From NCBI RefSeq assembly GCF_020150455.1, contig NZ_CP083740.1, positions 1,612,001-1,676,000 on the forward strand: a stretch of DNA of 64,000 nt, read 5' to 3'. Made by a program: the position numbers and the translations under genes. Positions 55,909 to 64,000 of this stretch are shown piece by piece. The notes under the pieces are model-generated. The model was not told the DNA's origin, did not search any database, and was given only the letters and a program-made list of their open reading frames with translations. Positions within the stretch are counted from its first letter, which is position 1; each line of letters opens with the position of its first letter. The stretch is from Bremerella sp. TYQ1. Its GTDB lineage: Bacteria; Planctomycetota; Planctomycetia; Pirellulales; Pirellulaceae.

Positions 55909-58900
55909 TTAGACACCAATTTCGCACCAGGCTTCTCCCTCTTCCTCGAAGACTTCGTCAACGGAATCTTCGTAGTCTTCGGAAGGACTCGGTTCGTTCG
56001 GCATCCCTTCCCACGGAATTGCCGCCCACAATTCTTGGAAATCGTATTGCGATGGGAACAGATCTGGCTCTGGCGCGGGCTCCGAACTTTCCTCTTGGAA
56101 TCTATAGTCCAGCAACAGCGGAGTGCCCAGTGGTATTGTCAATGCAGCCGATTCAACGGGCGTTCCGGAAGTGGATTCTCCTTCGAGCAGGAAACTAGCC
56201 GCTTGCTGCGAGGGAAGGGAAAGCGAAACAGGAATGGCCCGAATCCCCTGCGGCGTTGTCACAAAGATAGTCGAACCATCCGCAGTGATCGACATCTCGA
56301 TGGTGCCAGTCAGAAAGAAACTGGAAAGCCCTTCACCGATCGGAAAGGTATCGAGCGTGGTAAAGTTGATCGGATCGTAGGCAATCACGACATCCTGATC
56401 AGAGTCGACAACAAACAGCAAGTCTTCGGTGGGATGAAAAACATAGCCACTGCTGACCCCCAGTCCCATGCTGGTCCTTGATGAAAGGTCCGTGCCATCG
56501 AAGATTTGGTCGATCAGCACAATGAGACTTCCATCGCTGTTTACTGCCGCCGGCCGACGGGTAATGGAACTGTTCAGATTCGTAGTGCTCGAGAAACTGT
56601 CCGTCGTTGCGTTATATGTGAAGATGGGGCCTGACGAAATGTTCCCCTCTCGGAAGAACACGACATTTCGGTCCGCACTGCGAAACATTTCCGTGTTGCC
56701 GGTCACGTCCTGCAGATTAGTAATCACATCCGTTGCGAGGTCGATCTGATGGATCGGTGTCCAGCCAGAACCACCGTAGCTGGTCGTGAAAAAGGCTTTT
56801 CCGTTGCCAGCGATGACGAGCTCGCGAACTCCTTGTTCGGCAAATTCCAACTCATAAATCAAAGCCGTTTTTTCTCCAGTGCTTAGATTAACCTTCCAAA
56901 CGATTCCACCTGTCGGCCCGGTCACTCGGTCTCCGATATAGGCAAACTCGCCGTCAGGCGTAATATCCAAACCACTCGGATTGTTGGCGATTTCCGAGAA
57001 ACTATCCAGCAGCGTCTGAGAATTGACATCCCAGCGATGCAGCGATCCATCTTGGGTCGTGACATAAAGGATGCCTGAGACCGGATCGAAAACATGATTG
57101 TGTACGTTCCCGAACGCAAGCAGCTCGCCGCCGGAACTTTCGGTAATGATATTCCACGGAATCGACGCATCGACCGCAAACGTGTTGCCAGCAAAGTCTT
57201 CAATGCCCGAACCGCTGGCAATAAGCGTCAGCTGGTAGTTGCCAACGGTATCGTTCACATTGGCAAGCCCTGAAATCACCCAAGTCCGGCCTCCATCGGT
57301 CGAGACAACTGTCTCGCTACCGGTAAGAAGATTTCCATCGCCATTCACCGTCAGGACGAAGTCATCCAGAGTGACGCCTGTTACTGGCTCATTGAAATGA
57401 AGCGTCAACGAGCCGACCGCGTTGTATCGGACCGAAGGCATTGGGGTAGCGAATGCTGCAAGTGGCGGAACCACATCACCATCGGCGACTGCCAGAGGAA
57501 TTTGCCGCAGGCCTGAGTCGGTGGTCAGGAAAACGAGGCTCGCATCCTCGTTGATGGTCATTCGCTCGATACCTGAAATGTCTTCGCCGATCGGGAAGCT
57601 GGTAATTTCTGAGCCTGTCAGCGGATCATAGGCGACAATTTCATCACGTTCCGCGTCGGCCACATACAGGACGTCGCGTGTTGGATCAAAAACGTAGGCT
57701 ATCGCATCGGGAAACCCGACGGTGTACGTCGAAAAGTCGCTCGAATCGACGACCGAGTTAAGAAATGCGATTAGGTTTCCGTCGCGACTCACCGCATCCG
57801 GCAAAGAGCCGACGAACATGCCCGTATTTGCAGCAGCAGGAAACGTTTGGCTATGGACGTCGTAGGTAAAGACTGGCCCGTTCGAACTATTCGACTCTTG
57901 GAAGAAGAGAATCGAACGATCCTCTCCTCGTGTGATGCTTGTATTTTGGCGGACGTTACGATGCGTAAAAAGCTCGTCGGTCACCACATCAATCGAGCGT
58001 AGTGGAATCGAGCTTGACCCAGCAAAACTTGTTGTGAAGTAAGCTTGCTCGTCCGCACCGATTTCGATGTCGAAAACACCCCGCTCTGCGCTTTCATAGT
58101 CATAACGGGTAACTGTCCTCTGACCGGTAACCAAGTCAATCTTCCAGACGAGTCCTTGCCCCATGCCGGTGGCGGCTTCTCCCACAAAGGCATACCGTCC
58201 ATCGGCGGTGACGTCTAATCCACCAGGCAGGGCGACAACATCATTGATACTCGCCAACAGACGCTGTGCAGCGACGTCCCACCGCTGTAAGTCGCCATCT
58301 TCGGTGGTGATATAAAGGATTCCGTTGACTTCGTCGTAGACCTGATCTCGAATTCCTTCTATCGGAAGCAGGACGTCATCGGATTCGGAAATGGATCGAG
58401 TCCATATTTCGATAATATCGTTACCGAGTCGATTCCCAGCAAAATCCTGAATACTGGTGCCGTCCGAATCGATGTGCATGGTATACACGCCAGGCGTGGT
58501 CATCAGCGTTTCTGCACCAAACAAAATCCAAGTTCGGCCACCGTTGAGCGAGAACAACAGCTCGTTACCAGTCAGCAGATTTTCACCGCCATCGCGGCTG
58601 AAACGAATTTCGTCAAGCGTCAGGCCAGTAATGGGCTCGCTGAAATGTAACGTGATCCAGGGAAGGGCTTCGTCGATCGCATCGTTTTGAAATCGCAAGA
58701 CACGACCTTCTGGGGCTTGAAGATCATGCGGATTGCCCCCTGGAAATGCCGTGGCTATCTGACGGATGCCGGTCACTGTCGTGATGAATAAGTGCTTCGA
58801 ATCGCTACTAATCGACATCTCGACGCTCGCCGACACATCCGCGCCGATGGAAATTCGCCGCAGCAATTGCAACGTTCTGGCGTCGTGCACAAGCACCTCG

Positions 58901-60834
58901 TTACTTTCGATATCGACGCCATATAGCAGCGGGCGATCTCCATCGAACGTCAACGCGTACCCCAAAGTTCCCCCGATAAATTCATCACTCAACTGGGCGT
59001 TGAGCAGCGAATTATTGACGGCGACTTTCTCACCATTGGGGCTGACCGCTGCGGGCAAATTGCCGACGAAGCGATGCGTGTCGAGATAATCGGAGAAGGT
59101 ATCGGTATTGGCGTTGTAAGTGAACGTGGGTCCCGACGAAATATTGCTTTCCTGGAAGTACAACAGCGAACGGTTCTCGCCGCGGGTAATCCCTGTATTC
59201 TGCCGGACGCCTCTTAGATTTGTCATGAGGCCCGTGGCTAAATCAATTTCGCGGAGTGGCGTCCATCCTGAACCGGCAAAGTCGGTCGTAAAGTAGGCTT
59301 TACCATTGGCAGCGATTGCCAGGTCGTAAACCCCTTGTTCGTTACCACTGCGTGCATAGGTTAGCGCCGTCTTGCTACCGTCGGTTAAATCAACTTTCCA
59401 GACGGTACCATGGGTTACCACCGCAACGGCATCGCCTACGTACGCATAAGCGCCATCAACGGTGATATCCAACCCACTTGGCTGCTGGGCGATGTCTTCG
59501 TAACGGGCGAGCAATACTTGGTTTTCGTAATCCCAGCGTTCTAGATGACCATCCTCGGTGGTGACGTACAAGATTTGATTTGCTTCGTCGAAAACATGAT
59601 CGACGGCATCCGCAATGGCGATATCCATGCCTGCGGGCAGGGTGGACTCCGCTTCGGTCCAGGGAGTTGTCAGGCCGGGCATTTCGGCGAACAGTCTGCT
59701 TCCACGCTGAGAGCCGAAGCTAATCACAAACATCCCGTAATCGGCCAGGCTAACGCGGCCGTCGCGATTGTAGTCGAACTGGCCGGCCGTGCTGGAATAG
59801 TTGGGCTGACTAGGGTCGCTGGATCGCCCAAAATTTTCGACGAACTTCCCAAAGTCGGCCAAGCTGACTTTGCCGTCGTCGGTGGCATCGAACACAACCG
59901 GAGCAATTCGACTGTCAATGTTCGATTGAACGGCAAGGCCTGATCCGTTCGCGAAAAACGCGGATTCGAGCGTGAAGATCGTGTCTTGGAAATATTCGGG
60001 GAAATCAGTCACTCCATCCATCACCACGCCAACGCCATTCTCGACGCTGGGTGCATATTGAAGCGTGGCGACAAGAACACGATCGCCTGATTGGAAGCTG
60101 CTAAGATCCAATCCGTTGACGGTAACGACCGTTCGGTGCGATCCAAAGATCGTGTGCGTGCTGACGACGAAACTATCACCGAGCGTTTCTCCTTCCGTTG
60201 GTTGGGCATAGAGCTCCGGACTCGCGAGAATCTCGGTCGCGAAATTGAACGGGCCAGTGGGTGTATCGGAGCCGATCGTGTACCAAAGTTCGAGCTGAGC
60301 GGATTCCCATTCGTGTAGAGTCTCTGGCTGAAGAGGAGCGTTATGCGTTGTACCGACCGAGGTGGCAGAATCGGCGGAAGCGATTCGTGCCGAGAGCTCT
60401 CCACTATCACTACTGATTAAGTTGACATCGAACGAATACATAACCGACTCGCCGGCGGTGTCGGTTGCTTTGAGCGTGATCGTTGATGTGCCGAGAGTCT
60501 GTTCCGAAAACACCAGCAGCAAAGATTCCTCGCCCATCGACGGCGTGACGATGGCCGCGTTCGAGTTCGACTCCACCGAGATAGAAAGCGAGTCGCCGAC
60601 GTCCGCATCGGAAAACACATAACTGACATCAAGCAGCCGGGCCGGAGTTCCTTGCTTGGCGGTGACGTCACTTAATGCAAATTCGACGACCGGCGGGCTG
60701 TTCTCCACCATCATGTCGCCGGCGAGCATCTGCCGTGCTTCGAGCTGCTGCATTTGTACCGTGTGGATTCGATTCGATGACAAACGGACCGAACGTTTCG
60801 TTCGCTTCTTGCGACCAGGGAAACGGCTCATCAT
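55909..60834 (-). CDS. Giant cell-surface protein: LEPR-XLL-like anchor, dockerin-like segment, three propeller modules
   Basis: 1,641 residues. The basic N-terminus and MQQLEARQMLAGD (28-40) form the LEPR-XLL-like sorting motif of planctomycete giant proteins (Ala for Pro). Residues 45-140 look cadherin/Ig-like; 316-378 is a dockerin-like pair of DxNxDGxVSxxD calcium loops (FDATDDGKVSLADFGKF, FDYNRDGRVSLADYGMF). Then come three homologous modules (about 405-735, 825-1155, 1240-1575) each starting HVFD/VYDEVNGILYVTTxDGxLxRWD, with seven or so beta-strand repeats as in YVTN-type propellers. Two Ig-like domains (LHFSEPITGLTLDEI; LHFNEPVTGVTLDDF) link them. The C-terminus is acidic (PEPDLFPSQYD..SVDEVFEEEGEAW). 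Likely adhesion or matrix role; two possible adjacent ATGs. Confidence 0.85.
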   Translation of the reverse strand: MMSRFPGRKKRTKRSVRLSSNRIHTVQMQQLEARQMLAGDMMVENSPPVVEFALSDVTAKQGTPARLLDVSYVFSDADVGDSLSISVESNSNAAIVTPSMGEESLLLVFSEQTLGTSTITLKATDTAGESVMYSFDVNLISSDSGELSARIASADSATSVGTTHNAPLQPETLHEWESAQLELWYTIGSDTPTGPFNFATEILASPELYAQPTEGETLGDSFVVSTHTIFGSHRTVVTVNGLDLSSFQSGDRVLVATLQYAPSVENGVGVVMDGVTDFPEYFQDTIFTLESAFFANGSGLAVQSNIDSRIAPVVFDATDDGKVSLADFGKFVENFGRSSDPSQPNYSSTAGQFDYNRDGRVSLADYGMFVISFGSQRGSRLFAEMPGLTTPWTEAESTLPAGMDIAIADAVDHVFDEANQILYVTTEDGHLERWDYENQVLLARYEDIAQQPSGLDITVDGAYAYVGDAVAVVTHGTVWKVDLTDGSKTALTYARSGNEQGVYDLAIAANGKAYFTTDFAGSGWTPLREIDLATGLMTNLRGVRQNTGITRGENRSLLYFQESNISSGPTFTYNANTDTFSDYLDTHRFVGNLPAAVSPNGEKVAVNNSLLNAQLSDEFIGGTLGYALTFDGDRPLLYGVDIESNEVLVHDARTLQLLRRISIGADVSASVEMSISSDSKHLFITTVTGIRQIATAFPGGNPHDLQAPEGRVLRFQNDAIDEALPWITLHFSEPITGLTLDEIRFSRDGGENLLTGNELLFSLNGGRTWILFGAETLMTTPGVYTMHIDSDGTSIQDFAGNRLGNDIIEIWTRSISESDDVLLPIEGIRDQVYDEVNGILYITTEDGDLQRWDVAAQRLLASINDVVALPGGLDVTADGRYAFVGEAATGMGQGLVWKIDLVTGQRTVTRYDYESAERGVFDIEIGADEQAYFTTSFAGSSSIPLRSIDVVTDELFTHRNVRQNTSITRGEDRSILFFQESNSSNGPVFTYDVHSQTFPAAANTGMFVGSLPDAVSRDGNLIAFLNSVVDSSDFSTYTVGFPDAIAYVFDPTRDVLYVADAERDEIVAYDPLTGSEITSFPIGEDISGIERMTINEDASLVFLTTDSGLRQIPLAVADGDVVPPLAAFATPMPSVRYNAVGSLTLHFNEPVTGVTLDDFVLTVNGDGNLLTGSETVVSTDGGRTWVISGLANVNDTVGNYQLTLIASGSGIEDFAGNTFAVDASIPWNIITESSGGELLAFGNVHNHVFDPVSGILYVTTQDGSLHRWDVNSQTLLDSFSEIANNPSGLDITPDGEFAYIGDRVTGPTGGIVWKVNLSTGEKTALIYELEFAEQGVRELVIAGNGKAFFTTSYGGSGWTPIHQIDLATDVITNLQDVTGNTEMFRSADRNVVFFREGNISSGPIFTYNATTDSFSSTTNLNSSITRRPAAVNSDGSLIVLIDQIFDGTDLSSRTSMGLGVSSGYVFHPTEDLLFVVDSDQDVVIAYDPINFTTLDTFPIGEGLSSFFLTGTIEMSITADGSTIFVTTPQGIRAIPVSLSLPSQQAASFLLEGESTSGTPVESAALTIPLGTPLLLDYRFQEESSEPAPEPDLFPSQYDFQELWAAIPWEGMPNEPSPSEDYEDSVDEVFEEEGEAWCEIGV

Positions 60835-60903
60835 GGCGTATTCTCTTGGAAATTCTTAGGCACTGGCAGGAACGATGATTTCGCGATGAATCTCGAAACC
60901 AAC

Positions 60904-60944
60904 CCGTCCATTGGGCGAAAGCCTTGGCGAGAAGCAATGGACGG
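60904..60944 (-). promoter_or_regulatory. Hairpin in the putative 5' leader of the giant surface protein gene
   Basis: CCGTCCATTG (60904-60913) and CAATGGACGG (60935-60944) are perfect complements enclosing an inner GGC-GAAA-GCC hairpin (60914-60923). It sits 70-110 bp before the start codon. Might fold in the leader RNA; I do not recognise it as a known riboswitch. Confidence 0.5.
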
Positions 60945-61107
60945 CATTCCCAAAATTGGCACCGCGACAAGGACCTCCCAAAGGGAGATGTCAGTCATCC
61001 CCTGAGAGAGCGGCATGTGCGATGTTAAAACCCAGCAAAGCGCGGGTCAATACATGGGTTGTAGCGATTATGCAGAAGATTTCGCGAAGAAGCCGCCGAC
61101 GGCGCAT

Positions 61108-61144
61108 GAAAAAACCTCTCGCCAACAACTGGAAAGAGGTTTTG
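61108..61144 (-). terminator. Terminator after tRNA-Val
   Basis: On the minus strand AAAACCTCTTTCC / GGCGAGAGGTTTTTT, a stem of 9 or more pairs with a T6 tail, starting 9 nt after the tRNA 3' end. Confidence 0.88.
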
Positions 61145-61152
61145 ATTGGAGT

Positions 61153-61225
61153 GGGCGATATTGGATTCGAACCAACGACCCCTGCCGTGTGAAGACAGTG
61201 CTCTAACCAACTGAGCTAATCGCCC
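61153..61225 (-). tRNA. tRNA-Val (anticodon CAC)
   Basis: 73 nt. Acceptor stem GGGCGAT/ATCGCCC, D arm GCTC-AGTTGGTTA-GAGC, anticodon stem CTGTC/GGCAG with loop TTCACAC (anticodon CAC, reads GUG), variable GGGTC and T arm GTTGG-TTCGAAT-CCAAT. All arms pair, CCA is not encoded, and a terminator follows directly. Confidence 0.97.
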
Positions 61226-61321
61226 TGGGGATTGCCTGCCTCCGAGTTTCAGCAGGGATACCACAGTATTGGATAACCACTGTATTAAAGTCGGACGCTC
61301 AGGCAGAAAGGTTCGCTGGAA

Positions 61322-61672
61322 TCAGGCAAGTTCTGATTTCTCCGACGTCGACGATTGGGGAGGCGGCTCGAACTTGGGAGCACTTGCTTCTTCAAAATCG
61401 TCGTAGTCGTCGAACTGTGCCGGCGAACTCTTGGAACTATACCCGGCATTCACCGAATCCTCAACCTCCCTTGTCGCGTTATTAAACTCCGACTGGATGT
61501 CTGAGAGGCCTCGCTTGAAGTCGCCGTAGTGTTTGCCGAATGTCTTAGCGACCCCTGGCAGGTTTTTGCCGAACAGCAAGATGGCAATCACTCCGATGAT
61601 TGCCATTTCCTGCATGCCCATCCCACCAAAAAAGCCGAGTAAAGTCGACGATGTTCCTAATTCATGCAACAT
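61322..61672 (-). CDS. tatA: TatA/B-type twin-arginine translocase component
   Basis: 116 residues from ATG 61672; GGGGAG upstream with long spacing. Short N-terminal membrane helix (GMQEMAIIGVIAILLFGKNLPGVAKTFGKH) followed by an amphipathic helix and an acidic, Pro/Ser-rich tail: the classic TatA layout with FGxxxLPxxxxxxGK. Longer than its neighbour at 61759, so it may take the TatB-like role, but the Glu typical of TatB helix 1 is not in the usual place. Serves export of folded proteins such as the Tat-signal oxidoreductase in this window. Confidence 0.88.
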   Translation of the reverse strand: MLHELGTSSTLLGFFGGMGMQEMAIIGVIAILLFGKNLPGVAKTFGKHYGDFKRGLSDIQSEFNNATREVEDSVNAGYSSKSSPAQFDDYDDFEEASAPKFEPPPQSSTSEKSELA

Positions 61673-61691
61673 GGAATGCTTCACTCCCCAG

Positions 61692-61716
61692 GGCAGTACT
61701 TTCAGAGGGTACTGCC
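61692..61716 (-). promoter_or_regulatory. Hairpin between the two tatA-type genes
   Basis: Perfect 8-bp stem GGCAGTAC / GTACTGCC with a loop of 9 nt, 20 nt upstream of the ATG of the second tat gene. It could affect readthrough or translation of that gene. Confidence 0.5.
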
Positions 61717-61758
61717 GGTGTTTCTGCTGAAAAATGAACGCTTACGAATTACCGCAAG

Positions 61759-61977
61759 TTACGCCTTCGGCGCTTCGCTGTTTTCGCGATCGGCCGAATC
61801 GTCCGACGTGTCGTCCATTCCGCGTTTGAATTCGTTCACGCTTTGGCCCATGCTACGCATCAAGCCTGGCAGTTTTGTCGAACCAAACAGCAGCAAGAAG
61901 ATCACCAGGATAATAATCATTTCCTGAGGACCGATGCCCATAAAACCGAAAAGTGCTAAACCATTCATACCGATCAT
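61759..61977 (-). CDS. tatA: TatA-type twin-arginine translocase component (short)
   Basis: 72 residues; ATG 61977 preceded by GAGG. N-terminal helix GFMGIGPQEMIIILVIFLLLFGSTKLPGLMRSMGQSVNEFKRGM is a canonical TatA, with FG-x-x-x-LP hinge and amphipathic helix, then a short acidic tail. Directly upstream of the second tatA-type gene (86 nt gap before its start), same strand. No tatC is in the window. Confidence 0.92.
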   Translation of the reverse strand: MIGMNGLALFGFMGIGPQEMIIILVIFLLLFGSTKLPGLMRSMGQSVNEFKRGMDDTSDDSADRENSEAPKA

Positions 61978-62186
61978 GCTATATCCTCACACTCAAAGTA
62001 AGAGTATTGAAAATACACGCAAACAAGTCGGCGAAAGCGGGTCAGCACCCAGGTGGGTCTAACCAGAACCAAACTCGTGCGGTTCCCAAGATAAAAAAGC
62101 GGAACGTGTTAGATTGAATTCCGACACTCTATTCTATGCACGGACGCGACGCTGTCAAAGGGTCTCAATTTGGCACTTAGGCCGAT

Positions 62187-64000
62187 CTACCGAGGAATAG
62201 CGACCGATGGTGCCGGTTTTTCGGCGACTCGGGGCTGTTCTGCCTCTAAATCGCGGTAGATAGGTAAGTAGCGAAAGTAAACTTCCAGTGATAACGCGGC
62301 CATTGCCGTCGAATAAACCCGACCGCCGTAGCCACCCCAGCGGCAATTTGGATCCCAGCTTCCGGAGTTTTCGCCTCCCTTAATCTGAGATCCAAGCAGC
62401 TTTGGTTGCAATTTATCGGCCCAACGCTTCCACGACTCATCCTGCATCTGGTACATCGCCAACGTGCCGTAGTACCAATAATAGAGATCGATGTCGTCCC
62501 GATTCGGTTCGTTCAGCATGACAAACTGCGTCGCCTCGTCGATTTGCTCTGGCGAATTCTCGATTCCGAGAAAAAATCGGCATGTCAGTGCTTCGGCCGT
62601 CATCGTGGGGCTGGCTTTCTCGCCAGGACGATAGGCCGCAAGCCCCTTCGATGTTCCCACCGAGGCTTCATCTAAAAACCGAGTCATCAAGTCGCGTGTC
62701 GTCTTATCGATCTCGATTCCCGATAAAGCCGCACTATGCAGCGCGAGAACCTGCCAACCAAACTGGCTCATGTCGCCACGATCGCCGGGATGGTATCGCC
62801 AGCCACCCATTCGAGGATGCTGAGCCGTAATCGTGTAGGCGAGTCCCCGATCGAGAAACGGCCGAATGCGTTCGTCCTTGGTCATCGCGTAGGCTTCGCT
62901 GATCGCCAACAGCGCCATCGCGTGGCAATACATCTTGGCGTAAGTTCCGGCCTGTCCTCCGAGACAGCCGTCGCGATGCTGATGATTGACTAGATATTCG
63001 AGCGCCTTTTGCACCGTGACTCGGTGCTTGCCCTCCAGGTGAGTGTAGCCTTTGCCTAGAAACGCGAGGGTCGCGAGCCCAGTGATGCCCATATCGGCAT
63101 TATTTCCCGCACCGAGGCGATCATGCCCCGCAACTTTTGTTTCTTGCCCGGCTCCATGATGCACGGCATCCCAGCGACCATCGTCTTCCTGGTTGGCAGC
63201 CAGCCAGTCGAGCGCTGAATTGACCGCCGGCTCGATATCCTTCGAGCCTCCCATCATTTCAATCCATGACTCCGAATCCTCGACAACGCGTGCCTGCATA
63301 ATCAAGGGAAGCGGTTGAGCATCCATGCGTGTTCGCGTTGCTCGGGGTAGTGGCAAGTTGCGAGCGGCCATCCGACTGGCCCACAAATCTTGCATCTGAT
63401 TCCCTTTCAGCGAAGCCAACGTGGCATCCAATGCCGTCGAACCGGAACTCGATGCATTGCCGCGCGCCATCGCCTCGAGCTGATTAGTCGAGGCCAGCAA
63501 TTGGTCACGTTCGCCTGCCAAAGCATCCGCTTCTTCCGTGGATGGCAACGATTCGCGAAGCATTTGCACATCGTTGGATGGATCGCTTGCCACCGGCGTT
63601 GGCAGCGGAGCCCTTCGCACTTGCGGCATGGCTCGGTCGATGCGATCAAGCTGTGGCATCGGCATTGGGCTTATTTGCTTTTCGACTTGAGCTGTCGATT
63701 TCGCAGGATCAGAGGGAGCCATCTCTTTGGCAGAAACCGGAGTTGACGGCGTTTCCAGTTCCGGTAGCGGTCCGGTCGGTGGAAGTTCGTTTTCAACGAT
63801 TTGATCCAACGCAGGCTCCGGCATGGGAACATCCCAGACGCGCTGCGGTGCCTGAGGTATCGGAGGCTGGGGCAGCGATGGCATCGGTAGTTCGGGCGTC
63901 GGCATTTCCATCCGCTCTAGCGGTGTCATCATACCTTCGACAGGGGCAGGGGACATGGCAAGTTGGTCCCATGGCTTCACTTCTTTGCGAGCGTCCGCCT
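62187..64000 (-). CDS. Prenyltransferase/squalene-oxidase-like repeat protein (5' end off window)
   Basis: At least 603 residues; the frame is open to the right edge without a stop, and GTG 63980 is inside the frame, so the true start is probably outside. The visible N-terminal third is Pro/Met-rich low complexity (PTPELPMPSLPQPPIPQAPQ), likely a periplasmic linker. The C-terminal part (about 290-580 of the visible sequence) has terpenoid-cyclase-fold repeats: ALDWLAANQEDDGRWD, ALEYLVNHQHRDGCLG, GLAYTITAQHPRMGGWRYHPGD and a closing SGSWDPNCRWGGYGGRVYSTAMAALSLEVYFRYLP. No DxDD motif for squalene-hopene cyclase activity is seen, so it is probably a binding or scaffold relative common in planctomycetes. 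Confidence 0.8.
   Translation of the reverse strand, partial: ADARKEVKPWDQLAMSPAPVEGMMTPLERMEMPTPELPMPSLPQPPIPQAPQRVWDVPMPEPALDQIVENELPPTGPLPELETPSTPVSAKEMAPSDPAKSTAQVEKQISPMPMPQLDRIDRAMPQVRRAPLPTPVASDPSNDVQMLRESLPSTEEADALAGERDQLLASTNQLEAMARGNASSSGSTALDATLASLKGNQMQDLWASRMAARNLPLPRATRTRMDAQPLPLIMQARVVEDSESWIEMMGGSKDIEPAVNSALDWLAANQEDDGRWDAVHHGAGQETKVAGHDRLGAGNNADMGITGLATLAFLGKGYTHLEGKHRVTVQKALEYLVNHQHRDGCLGGQAGTYAKMYCHAMALLAISEAYAMTKDERIRPFLDRGLAYTITAQHPRMGGWRYHPGDRGDMSQFGWQVLALHSAALSGIEIDKTTRDLMTRFLDEASVGTSKGLAAYRPGEKASPTMTAEALTCRFFLGIENSPEQIDEATQFVMLNEPNRDDIDLYYWYYGTLAMYQMQDESWKRWADKLQPKLLGSQIKGGENSGSWDPNCRWGGYGGRVYSTAMAALSLEVYFRYLPIYRDLEAEQPRVAEKPAPSVAIPR

Larger units (their letters stand above)
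60835..61152. other. 5' region of the giant surface protein gene
   Basis: 318 bp upstream of the giant gene. Contains a large hairpin at 60904-60944 and a smaller CTCCCAAAGGGAG hairpin near 60976-60988, plus the tRNA terminator at its right end. No gene. Confidence 0.45.

Noticed and set aside
60831..61016. 61-codon frame upstream of the giant gene
   Set aside because: Overlaps the leader hairpin, no homology that I recognise, no ribosome site; probably chance.
62187..64000. Squalene-hopene cyclase
   Set aside because: The terpenoid-cyclase-like repeats are present but no DxDD catalytic motif is visible.

Overview
The window looks like chromosome from a planctomycete of the Pirellulales type (Blastopirellula/Bremerella/Rhodopirellula-like). 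The evidence is the family content: a DUF1592/DUF1588/DUF1585 cytochrome-c-like protein next to a DUF1552 protein, a DUF1559 protein with a type IV pilin-like N-terminus, DUF1080 and DUF3500 proteins, a giant cell-surface protein with an LEPR-XLL-like anchor motif and a dockerin-like segment, FGLRTLL-type LRR proteins, a Tat-exported Gfo/Idh/MocA oxidoreductase and a PhyH dioxygenase. Both strands are used about equally, most genes are single or in pairs, and no phage, plasmid, IS or CRISPR module is visible. The genus is an inference; no 16S is present.

Layout. 1-782: hslV-hslU (hslU runs off the left edge). 905-1018: a nested palindromic element. 1103-4941: isochorismatase-like hydrolase, then CHAD protein and Ppx/GppA-HD phosphatase, with SixA divergent from them (polyphosphate/phosphate theme). 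5237-7873: NAD-type isocitrate dehydrogenase and an SRPBCC-SDR39U1 fusion, followed by dispersed palindromes. 8274-13949: unknown membrane-anchored protein, class II photolyase, rpsU with a strong terminator, SGNH hydrolase, Gfo/Idh/MocA oxidoreductase. 14095-17575: MFS transporter overlapping an SF1 helicase that carries a DbpA-like RNA-binding domain. 17906-23094: three-gene operon DUF2760 - Hsp70-like - Hsp70-like with a long C-terminal extension. 23101-28253: LOG, DUF3500, esterase, CBS protein, secreted coiled-coil protein. 28384-31662: PhyH dioxygenase, five-CxxC zinc-ribbon protein abutting a His-rich LRR lipoprotein, DUF1080 protein. 31989-36678: acyl-lipid desaturase, histidine kinase/response regulator pair, palindromic repeats, small HELGH membrane protein, short hypothetical. 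36700-44290: ceramidase-like protein, YXWGXW protein with a 24-copy 15-bp repeat, LRR protein, GGCT-like protein, small lipoprotein and DUF1559 protein. 44863-48980: nrdA-nrdB, whose R2 subunit has the residue set of class Ic (no radical tyrosine), with two NrdR-type boxes upstream. 49770-55786: DUF1592-DUF1552-DUF983 operon, outer-membrane-like protein, alpha/beta hydrolase. 55909-64000: 1,641-residue surface protein with three repeated beta-propeller-like modules, tRNA-Val(CAC), two TatA-type genes, and a partial terpenoid-cyclase-like repeat protein.

The observations I consider most worth following are the class Ic ribonucleotide reductase with its candidate NrdR operators, the DUF2760/Hsp70/Hsp70-DUF3731 operon, the DbpA-domain/SF1 helicase fusion, the zinc-ribbon plus His-tail lipoprotein pair, the recently expanded 15-bp coding repeat, and the triplicated architecture of the giant surface protein. 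I did not find a multi-gene system that I can claim with confidence is undescribed. All calls rest on reading the sequence and remembered family signatures; no database search was run.
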